Program-made: the position numbers and the translations under genes | Notes under the pieces: model-generated | Database searches by the model: none | Told to the model about the DNA's origin: nothing | Seen by the model: only the letters and a program-made list of their open reading frames with translations | Source of the DNA: Rhodospirillales bacterium Alpha_05 | Lineage (GTDB): Bacteria > Pseudomonadota > Alphaproteobacteria > Rhodospirillales > Rhodospirillaceae | Length of the DNA: 10,586 bases | Direction of reading: 5' to 3' | Assembly: GCA_001603335.1 (NCBI GenBank) | Contig: LUYR01000165.1 | Coordinates: 1-10,586 of the forward strand | Shown here: positions 4,740 through 10,586 of the stretch, piece by piece | Numbering within the stretch: position 1 is the first letter of the stretch | Layout: each line of letters begins with the position of its first letter

Positions 4740-6527
4740 ATGTCCGCTTCCGCCACGCAGTCGTCGTCGTCGCTTCCGGCCTGGGATCTCGCCGATCTGT
4801 ACCCCGGCGCGGAGAGCCCGGAGCTGAAGGCCGACCTCAAGCGGGTCGAGGAGATGGCAGCGGAGTTCTCGCGCGATTTCGCGGGCAAGATGGCGACCCT
4901 GGACGCCGCGGGCTTCGCCGAGGCGCTGCGCCAGTACGAGGAGATCAACGAGATCCTCGGCCGCATCCTCAGCTTCGCCCAGCTGCGCCATGCCACCGCC
5001 GTCACCGACGCGGCGATCGCCCGCTTCCAGCAGAACATCAACGAAAAGGCGACGGTGATCAGCCAGAAGACGCTGTTCTTCAGCCTCGAGATCAACCACG
5101 TCGACGACGCGCGGATCAAGCTCTGGCTCGAACACCCGGAGACCAAGCGCTACAAGCCCTGGCTCGACCACGTCCGCGCCTTCCGCCCCTATCAGCTCTC
5201 CGACGAGGCGGAAAACCTCCTGCACGAGCGGGAAGTCGTCGGCCGCGCCGCGTGGAACCGCCTGTTCGACGAAACCCTGGCGGCGATGCGCTTCCCCTTC
5301 GACGGCGTCGACTTGACCATGACCGAGGCCTTCGACAAGCTCTCCGACCCCAAGCGCGAGGTCCGCGCCAACGCGGGCAAGGTGATCGCCGAAGTGCTGC
5401 GCGAAAATTCGCGGATCACCGCGCTCGTCACCAACGTGCTGGCCAAGGACAAGCAGATCGACGACGACCGGCGCGGCTACAAGCGCCCGGTGTCGAGCCG
5501 CAACCTCGCCAATCAGGTCGAGGACGAGGTGGTGGACGCCCTGGTCGCCGCGGTGCAGGAAGCCTATCCGCGCCTGTCGCATCGCTACTACGCACTGAAG
5601 GCGAAGTGGCTCGGGCTCGAAAAGCTCGCCCACACCGACCGCAATGCGCCGCTCCCCGGCGACGACGGCCGCCGCTATTCCTGGCCCGACGCGGTCGAGC
5701 TGGTGCTGAACGCCTACCACGGCTTCTCGCCCAAGCTCGCCGAAACCGCCAAGCCGTTCTTCGAGAAGGCGTGGATCGACGTGCCGGTGCGGCCGGGCAA
5801 GGCCTCGGGCGCGTTCGCGCATCCGACGGTGCCGAGCGCGCACCCCTACCTGATGCTCAACTACATGGGCCGATCGCGTGACGTGATGACCCTGGCCCAC
5901 GAGCTCGGCCACGGCTGCCACCAGTGCCTCGCCGCGGCCCAGGGGACGCTGCTTTCCGACACGCCGCTGACACTGGCCGAGACCGCCTCGGTGTTCGGCG
6001 AGATGCTGACCTTCCGCGCCGTGCTCGACAGCACGCAGGACAAGGCGGCGCGCAAGATCCTCCTCTCCAACAAGATCGAAGACATGCTCAACACCGTGGT
6101 GCGGCAGATCGCCTTCCACGAGTTCGAGGCGCGGGTGCATGCCGAGCGCCGCGAGGGCGAGCTCTCGATCGAGCGCCTGGGCGAAATCTGGCTCGACGTC
6201 CAGACCGAGAGCCTCGGGCCGGCATTCGACTTCGACGACGACTACCGGATCTTCTGGTCGTACATCCCGCACTTCATCCACGTGCCGTTCTACGTCTACG
6301 CGTACGCCTTCGGCGACTGCCTGGTGAACGCGCTCTACGGCGTCTATCAGTCGGGGCATCCGGGCTTTGCCGAGAAGTATCTCGACATGCTGCGCGCGGG
6401 CGGAACCAAGGGGCACCGCGAGCTTCTCGCGCCCTTCGGTCTCGACGCGGCGGACCCGAAGTTCTGGTCGATCGGCCTCAACGTGGTTTCCGGCCTGATC
6501 GACGAGCTCGAGGCCCTCGAAGCCTGA
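4740..6527 (+). CDS. pepF: Oligoendopeptidase F family zinc peptidase (M3)
   Basis: A 595-residue cytoplasmic metallopeptidase that cleaves short peptides, probably in turnover of peptides released by larger proteases. The zinc site is HELGH (387-391), with E388 as catalytic base; the third ligand is probably E414 in LAETASVFGE, the family's 'AExAS' helix. Other family landmarks are AFHEFEARVH after the zinc site and the C-terminal IPHFIHVPFYVYAYAFG, which lines the substrate channel. The first 200 residues form the helical N-terminal lobe. Length matches known PepF proteins (about 600), with no signal peptide. It ends in tandem stops TGA-TAA (6525-6530). No close functional partner lies beside it; the pnt operon begins 188 nt later with no obvious terminator between. 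Confidence 0.95.
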   Translation: MSASATQSSSSLPAWDLADLYPGAESPELKADLKRVEEMAAEFSRDFAGKMATLDAAGFAEALRQYEEINEILGRILSFAQLRHATAVTDAAIARFQQNINEKATVISQKTLFFSLEINHVDDARIKLWLEHPETKRYKPWLDHVRAFRPYQLSDEAENLLHEREVVGRAAWNRLFDETLAAMRFPFDGVDLTMTEAFDKLSDPKREVRANAGKVIAEVLRENSRITALVTNVLAKDKQIDDDRRGYKRPVSSRNLANQVEDEVVDALVAAVQEAYPRLSHRYYALKAKWLGLEKLAHTDRNAPLPGDDGRRYSWPDAVELVLNAYHGFSPKLAETAKPFFEKAWIDVPVRPGKASGAFAHPTVPSAHPYLMLNYMGRSRDVMTLAHELGHGCHQCLAAAQGTLLSDTPLTLAETASVFGEMLTFRAVLDSTQDKAARKILLSNKIEDMLNTVVRQIAFHEFEARVHAERREGELSIERLGEIWLDVQTESLGPAFDFDDDYRIFWSYIPHFIHVPFYVYAYAFGDCLVNALYGVYQSGHPGFAEKYLDMLRAGGTKGHRELLAPFGLDAADPKFWSIGLNVVSGLIDELEALEA

Positions 6528-6603
6528 TAACAATGTACGATTCCGCGCGGATTTGGGCTTAGGTTCTTGCGTCCAAGGGGGCGGATTGGTAGGAAGAATA
6601 GGT

Positions 6604-6625
6604 CTCGGCGCCGCTCGGTGCCGGG
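6604..6625 (+). promoter_or_regulatory. Hairpin in the leader region of the pnt operon
   Basis: A 9-pair stem, CTCGGCGCC (6604-6612) with GGTGCCGGG (6617-6625), including two G-T wobbles, closed by GCTC. It lies 91 nt before the pntAA start in a 188-nt gap (6528-6715). No U-tract follows, so it is not a canonical terminator; it could be an RNA stability element, a processing site, or chance. I see no convincing -35/-10 pair in this gap. Confidence 0.35.
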
Positions 6626-6715
6626 CCCATTCTGGCTGCATCTGGGGTGAGCCGCCAACCGGTGTCCGGCCGCGGCGACGGCAGTGAAAAGACGGCCGAC
6701 GTAGGGAGCTAATTC

Positions 6716-7873
6716 ATGAAAATCGCAATACCGAAGGAGCGACGGGCGCATGAAACCCGGGTCGCGGCTTCGCCTGATACGGTGAAGAAATTCGTCGGCC
6801 TGGGCTGCACCGTCCAGGTGGAGAAAGACGCGGGCCTCGCCGCGAGCTTCACCGACGACGCGTACGTCGCGGCGGGCGCGACCATCGCCAAAACCGCGGC
6901 GGCGGTCTACAAGGACGCCGACGTGGTGCTGAAGGTCCAGCGGCCGATGACCGCCGACGAAGGCACCGACGAAATCGCCATGCTCAAATCCGGCGCGACG
7001 TTGTTCTCGGTGCTCCAGGCGCTCACCAGCAAGGACTATTGCGAAAAGCTCGCCGCCGCCGGTGTCGACGCCTTCGCCATGGAACTGATGCCGCGCATCT
7101 CGCGCGCGCAGAGCATGGACGTGCTCTCCTCCCAGTCCAACCTCGCGGGCTACAAGGCGGTGGTCGATGCCGCCTCCGAGTTCAACCGCGCCCTGCCGAT
7201 GATGATGACCGCCGCCGGAACCGTGCCGCCCGCTCGCGTGCTGGTGATGGGCGCGGGCGTCGCCGGTCTGCAGGCGATCGCGACCGCCAAGCGCCTCGGC
7301 GCCGTGGTCTACGCCTTCGACGTGCGCGCCGCGGCGAAGGAACAGGTCGAATCCCTCGGCGGCAAGTTCGTCGTCGTCGACGAAGAGGCGATGAAGAGCG
7401 CCGAAACCGCCGGCGGCTACGCCAAGGAAATGGGCGAGGAATACAAGAAGAAGCAGGCCCAGGCGACCGCCGACCAGGCGGCCAAGGCCGACATCATCAT
7501 CTGCACCGCGTTGATCCCCGGGCGTCCCGCTCCGGTGCTGATCACCGAGGAGATGGTGAAGGGGATGAAGCCGGGCTCGATCATCGTCGATCTCGCGGTC
7601 GAAGCGGGCGGCAACTGCCCGCTCTCCGAATACGGCAAGATCGTCAAGAAGCACGGCGTCACCCTGATGGGCCATGCCAACGTGCCGGGCCGCGTCGCGT
7701 CCGACGCCTCGATGCTCTATGCCAAGAACATCTGGAACTTCGTGTCGACGATGGTTGACAAGGAGACCAAGACCTTGAAGCCGAACCTGTCGGACGAGTT
7801 GGTGACGGGCACCCTGGTGAGCCGTGAAGGCAAGCTGGTGCATCCGTCCCTCGCCGCGGAAGGAGGGAAGTGA
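6716..7873 (+). CDS. pntAA: NAD(P) transhydrogenase alpha-1 subunit (NAD(H)-binding domain I)
   Basis: The 385-residue soluble NAD(H)-binding subunit of proton-translocating transhydrogenase, which passes hydride between NADH and NADP+ while protons cross the membrane. It begins MKIAIPKERR, as in Rhodospirillum rubrum. The conserved loop RISRAQSMDVLS places R127, Q132, D135 and S138, the residues that position NAD(H) for hydride transfer, at the same numbers as in the R. rubrum protein. A Rossmann fingerprint GAGVAG occupies 179-184. EAGGNCPLSEYGKI and HANVPGRVASDAS are further family signatures. AGGGAG (6703-6708) stands 7 nt before the ATG. Enterobacterial PntA fuses this domain to the membrane helices; here they are separate genes. 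The stop overlaps the pntAB start by one base (TGATG), so the two are probably translationally coupled. Confidence 0.97.
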   Translation: MKIAIPKERRAHETRVAASPDTVKKFVGLGCTVQVEKDAGLAASFTDDAYVAAGATIAKTAAAVYKDADVVLKVQRPMTADEGTDEIAMLKSGATLFSVLQALTSKDYCEKLAAAGVDAFAMELMPRISRAQSMDVLSSQSNLAGYKAVVDAASEFNRALPMMMTAAGTVPPARVLVMGAGVAGLQAIATAKRLGAVVYAFDVRAAAKEQVESLGGKFVVVDEEAMKSAETAGGYAKEMGEEYKKKQAQATADQAAKADIIICTALIPGRPAPVLITEEMVKGMKPGSIIVDLAVEAGGNCPLSEYGKIVKKHGVTLMGHANVPGRVASDASMLYAKNIWNFVSTMVDKETKTLKPNLSDELVTGTLVSREGKLVHPSLAAEGGK

Positions 7874-8298
7874 TGGCTGCGGAAAACCTTGCGGAACAGG
7901 CCGGACGGGTTGCGGAAAAGGCGGGTGAGCTCGCCGCCGTCGCGCGCGCCCTGGCGGAACAGGCGGCGAATACCGTGACCGCAGTGGTCAACGGCGCGCC
8001 GGCCCCCGAAGCGACCCCCGGGCCGTTCTGGTACCTGTTCACGATCTTCGTGCTGGCGATCTTCGTCGGCTACTACGTGGTCTGGCGGGTTACCCCGGCG
8101 CTGCACTCGCCGCTGATGGCGGTGACCAACGCGATCTCGTCGGTGATCATCGTCGGCGCACTGATCGCCGCCGGTCCGGCGCATTTCTCGGCTTCGCAGG
8201 TGATGGGCTTCCTCGCGGTGATCCTGGCTTCGGTCAACATCTTCGGCGGGTTCATCGTCACCCAGCGCATGCTGTCGATGTTCAAGAAGAAGAAGTAG
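7873..8298 (+). CDS. pntAB: NAD(P) transhydrogenase alpha-2 subunit (membrane)
   Basis: A 141-residue membrane protein forming part of the proton channel (domain II) together with PntB. Three hydrophobic helices are visible, roughly residues 54-73 (YLFTIFVLAIFVGYYVVWRV), 82-101 (the VTNAISSVIIVGALIAAG stretch) and 107-128, ending in a lysine-rich cytoplasmic tail FKKKK. The core VTPALHSPLMAVTNAISSV is strongly conserved in this family. The first 45 residues are an Ala/Glu-rich predicted helix with no family role known to me. The ATG at 7873 has AGGAGG just upstream, inside the end of pntAA; a GTG directly before it (7870) is a less likely start. Without PntAA and PntB it has no function of its own. 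Confidence 0.95.
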   Translation: MAAENLAEQAGRVAEKAGELAAVARALAEQAANTVTAVVNGAPAPEATPGPFWYLFTIFVLAIFVGYYVVWRVTPALHSPLMAVTNAISSVIIVGALIAAGPAHFSASQVMGFLAVILASVNIFGGFIVTQRMLSMFKKKK

Positions 8299-8311
8299 GG
8301 GGAACCTGGAC

Positions 8312-9703
8312 ATGCATGCGGAAAGCCTCACCATGCTCGCGTACATCATCGCGGGCGTCTGTTTCATCATGGCGCTGAAAGGGCTGTCTTCGCCCGAGTC
8401 ATCGCGTCAAGGCAACATCTTCGGCATCGTCGGCATGACGATCGCGATCCTCACCACCCTGGCCTCGCCGATGGTGGTCAACTACCTCTGGATCGTCATC
8501 GGCATCGCCATCGGCGGCGGCATCGGCGCGTTCATCGCCAAGAAAATCCAGATGACCGCGCTGCCCCAGCTCGTCGCGGCCTTCCATAGCCTCGTCGGCC
8601 TCGCCGCGGTGTGCGTCGCCACCGCCGCCTACCTCGCGCCCGAGTCCTACGGCATCGGCGTCTCCGGCCACATCCACACCGGCTCGCTGGTGGAAATGTC
8701 GCTCGGCCTCGCCGTCGGTGCGATCACCTTCTCCGGCTCGATCATCGCGTTCGGCAAGCTCCAGGGCCTGATCTCCGGCAAGCCGGTGACCTTCCCGATG
8801 CAGCACATGCTGAACCTCGCGCTCGGCATCACGCTGGTGCTGCTGATCGTCGTCTTCGCGGTCAGCGAGAGCAGCGCTGCGTTCTTCCTGCTGATGGCCT
8901 TGGCGTTCGCCTTGGGCTTCCTCCTGATCATCCCGATCGGCGGCGCCGACATGCCGGTGGTGATCTCGATGCTCAACTCCTACTCGGGTTGGGCGGCCTG
9001 CGGCATCGGCTTCACCCTCGCCAACAGCCTGCTGATCATCACCGGTGCGCTCGTCGGCGCTTCGGGTGCGATCCTGTCCTACATCATGTGCAAGGGCATG
9101 AACCGCTCGTTCTTCAACGTCATCCTGGGCGGCTTCGGCGCGGATGCCGCGGCGGCGAGCGGCCCGGACATCGGCGACAAGACGGTGAAGTCGGGTTCGG
9201 CCGACGATGCCGCCTTCATCATGAAGAACGCCTCGAAGGTGATCATCGTCCCGGGTTACGGCATGGCCGTCGCCCAGGCGCAGCACGCGCTCCGCGAAAT
9301 GGCCGACACCCTCAAGAAGGAAGGCGTGGACGTCTCCTACGCCATCCATCCGGTGGCGGGCCGTATGCCGGGTCACATGAACGTGCTGCTGGCGGAAGCC
9401 AACGTGCCGTATGACGAAGTCTTCGAGTTGGAGGAGATCAACCACGAATTCTCCACTGCCGACGTCGTCTACGTCATCGGCGCCAACGACGTCACCAACC
9501 CCTCGGCGAAGAACGATCCGTCCAGCCCGATCTACGGCATGCCGATCCTCGAGGTCGACCGCGCCAAGACCGTGCTGTTCGTCAAACGCTCGATGGCGTC
9601 GGGCTACGCGGGCGTCGAAAACCCGCTGTTCTATGCCGACAACACGATGATGCTGTTCGGCGATGCGAAGAAGATGACCGAACAAATCGTTCAGGCGCTC
9701 TAA
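8312..9703 (+). CDS. pntB: NAD(P) transhydrogenase beta subunit
   Basis: A 463-residue subunit that binds NADP(H) and forms most of the proton channel. The first ~260 residues hold eight or nine hydrophobic helices. His92 in AAFHSLVGLAAV matches the channel histidine known as beta-His91 in E. coli, and GGADMPVVISMLNSYSGWAA is a conserved membrane-domain stretch. After a polar linker (about 265-290) comes the soluble domain III with the NADP fingerprint GYGMAVAQAQ beginning at G315, then GANDVTNPSAKNDPSSPIYG and KRSMASGYAG, which bind the nucleotide and its 2'-phosphate. The start ATG is 13 nt after pntAB, with GGGGGA upstream. The gene closes the operon and is followed by a strong terminator. 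Confidence 0.97.
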   Translation: MHAESLTMLAYIIAGVCFIMALKGLSSPESSRQGNIFGIVGMTIAILTTLASPMVVNYLWIVIGIAIGGGIGAFIAKKIQMTALPQLVAAFHSLVGLAAVCVATAAYLAPESYGIGVSGHIHTGSLVEMSLGLAVGAITFSGSIIAFGKLQGLISGKPVTFPMQHMLNLALGITLVLLIVVFAVSESSAAFFLLMALAFALGFLLIIPIGGADMPVVISMLNSYSGWAACGIGFTLANSLLIITGALVGASGAILSYIMCKGMNRSFFNVILGGFGADAAAASGPDIGDKTVKSGSADDAAFIMKNASKVIIVPGYGMAVAQAQHALREMADTLKKEGVDVSYAIHPVAGRMPGHMNVLLAEANVPYDEVFELEEINHEFSTADVVYVIGANDVTNPSAKNDPSSPIYGMPILEVDRAKTVLFVKRSMASGYAGVENPLFYADNTMMLFGDAKKMTEQIVQAL

Positions 9704-9729
9704 CGTTTTCAGCCTATTGCACCAATATC

Positions 9730-9754
9730 AGGGCGGCCTTCGGGCCGCCCTTTT
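9730..9754 (+). terminator. Rho-independent terminator of the pnt operon
   Basis: AGGGCGGCC (9730-9738) pairs perfectly with GGCCGCCCT (9743-9751) around a TTCG tetraloop and is followed by T's to 9754. It starts 26 nt after the pntB stop. The seven-base core GGCGGCC and the TTCG loop are the same as in the rpmJ terminator. Confidence 0.9.
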
Positions 9755-9776
9755 CGATTCCGTGAGGAGAGTTCGC

Positions 9777-10586
9777 GTGAGTGTTCCGAAGCCATCGTCG
9801 TGGCTGATCCTGTTGCTCGGCGTCGCGTGCGGCGCGATCGTCGCCAATCTCTATTACGCCCAGCCGCTGGTCGGGCCGATCGCCGCGTCGCTCGGCCTCG
9901 CCCCCGATGCGGCGGGGGTGATCGTCACCCTCACCCAGGTCGGCTACGGCCTCGGCCTGTTGCTGATCGTGCCGCTTGCCGACCTCACCGAGAACCGTCG
10001 CCTGATCGTCGCGGTGGTGGCCTTGAGCGCCGTCGCGCTCGCCGGGGCGGCGCTCTCGGGCAACGCGGTGGCGTTCCTCGCGGCGTCGCTGACCATCGGC
10101 CTGTGTTCGGTCTCGGCGCAGGTGCTGGTGCCGTTCGCGGCGCATCTCGCGCCCGAGGAGATGCGGGGGCGGGTGGTCGGCAACGTGATGTCGGGGCTGC
10201 TGCTGGGGATCATGCTGGCGCGGCCGTTCGCGAGCTTCCTCGCCGACCTCGCCTCGTGGCATGCGGTGTTCTGGGTGTCCGCGGCGCTGATGGCGGGCTT
10301 GGCGGTGCTGCTGCGCTATGCGCTGCCGCGCAGGCGGCCGAACACCGATCTCTCCTATGCGACGCTCCTGGTGTCGATGGCGTACCTCGTCGCCTCGACC
10401 CCGGCGCTGCGGCGACGCGGGTTCTACCAGGCCTGCCTGTTCGGTGCGTTCAGCCTGTTCTGGACTGCGGCGCCGCTCTATCTCGCGCAGCGATTCGGCC
10501 TGAGCCAGAGCGGCATCGCGCTGTTCGCGCTGGCCGGGGTCGCGGGGGCGATCGCGGCGCCGCTGGCGGGCCGGGTCGCCGACCGT
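9777..10586 (+). CDS. Major facilitator superfamily transporter, N-terminal part (runs off window)
   Basis: An open frame from GTG 9777 to the window edge, 270 codons so far out of an expected 390-400. GAGGAG (9764-9769) lies 7 nt before the GTG. The protein is very hydrophobic: six helices are evident in the first ~180 residues, then a basic loop ALPRRRPNTD, and the next helices begin around 215. NLYYAQPL (24-31) in helix 1 and the charged loop ADLTENRRL (68-76), a variant of MFS motif A between helices 2 and 3, suggest the drug/sugar efflux-type branch related to uncharacterised E. coli YgaY-like proteins. Substrate is unknown and the C-terminal half cannot be seen. It lies just after the pnt terminator, with only 22 nt before its start. 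Confidence 0.88.
   Translation, partial: MSVPKPSSWLILLLGVACGAIVANLYYAQPLVGPIAASLGLAPDAAGVIVTLTQVGYGLGLLLIVPLADLTENRRLIVAVVALSAVALAGAALSGNAVAFLAASLTIGLCSVSAQVLVPFAAHLAPEEMRGRVVGNVMSGLLLGIMLARPFASFLADLASWHAVFWVSAALMAGLAVLLRYALPRRRPNTDLSYATLLVSMAYLVASTPALRRRGFYQACLFGAFSLFWTAAPLYLAQRFGLSQSGIALFALAGVAGAIAAPLAGRVADR

Noticed and set aside
4716..6641. Long minus-strand open frame opposite pepF
   Set aside because: Shadow of pepF in high-GC DNA; no recognisable domain and no ribosome site. The same holds for the minus-strand frames opposite the pnt genes and the plus-strand frame opposite the receiver gene.
1..10586. CRISPR arrays, insertion sequences, tRNA or rRNA genes, toxin-antitoxin or defence systems
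   Set aside because: No spaced direct repeats, transposase motifs, tRNA-like cloverleaf or defence domains were found; coding regions are accounted for by housekeeping families.

Overview
The window is GC-rich, tightly packed chromosomal DNA from an alphaproteobacterium, most likely a member of the Rhodospirillales. Four things point there: a GapR/DUF2312 nucleoid protein, which is an alphaproteobacterial family; a proton-translocating transhydrogenase in the three-gene pntAA-pntAB-pntB form whose first subunit matches my memory of the Rhodospirillum rubrum protein closely; the 41-residue cysteine-poor form of ribosomal protein L36; and a receiver protein with a 'YFGPDRR' linker, which I associate with magnetospirilla and relatives. 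The genus cannot be fixed from sequence alone.

Layout, left to right. (1) 2-181, +: the last 59 codons of a sensor histidine kinase. (2) 247-1176, +: a class I SAM-dependent methyltransferase of unknown substrate. (3) 1245-1370, +: rpmJ, with its own promoter that overlaps the methyltransferase stop codon. (4) 1392-1477: two back-to-back terminators with the same stem, one for rpmJ and one for the converging pyk. (5) 1506-2927, -: pyruvate kinase. (6) 3017-4090, -: a receiver protein with a C-terminal Hpt-like segment. (7) 4254-4505, +: gapR, divergent from the receiver gene, with candidate promoters for both directions in the shared gap. (8) 4506-4739: a non-coding stretch dominated by a ~79-nt imperfect palindrome. 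(9) 4740-6527, +: an M3 family oligoendopeptidase (PepF). (10) 6716-9703, +: the pntAA-pntAB-pntB operon, closed by a strong terminator. (11) 9777 to the window edge, +: the first 270 codons of an MFS transporter.

Most of the window is housekeeping: translation (L36), glycolysis (pyruvate kinase), peptide turnover (PepF), chromosome topology (GapR) and NADPH supply coupled to the proton gradient (Pnt). The only tightly coupled functional unit is the pnt operon. No CRISPR array, insertion sequence, tRNA, rRNA, phage gene or toxin-antitoxin pair is visible, and no clearly new multi-gene system. The parts most worth a second look are the REC-Hpt-like protein, the large palindrome after gapR with its competing hairpins, and the MFS gene starting 22 nt after a strong terminator.
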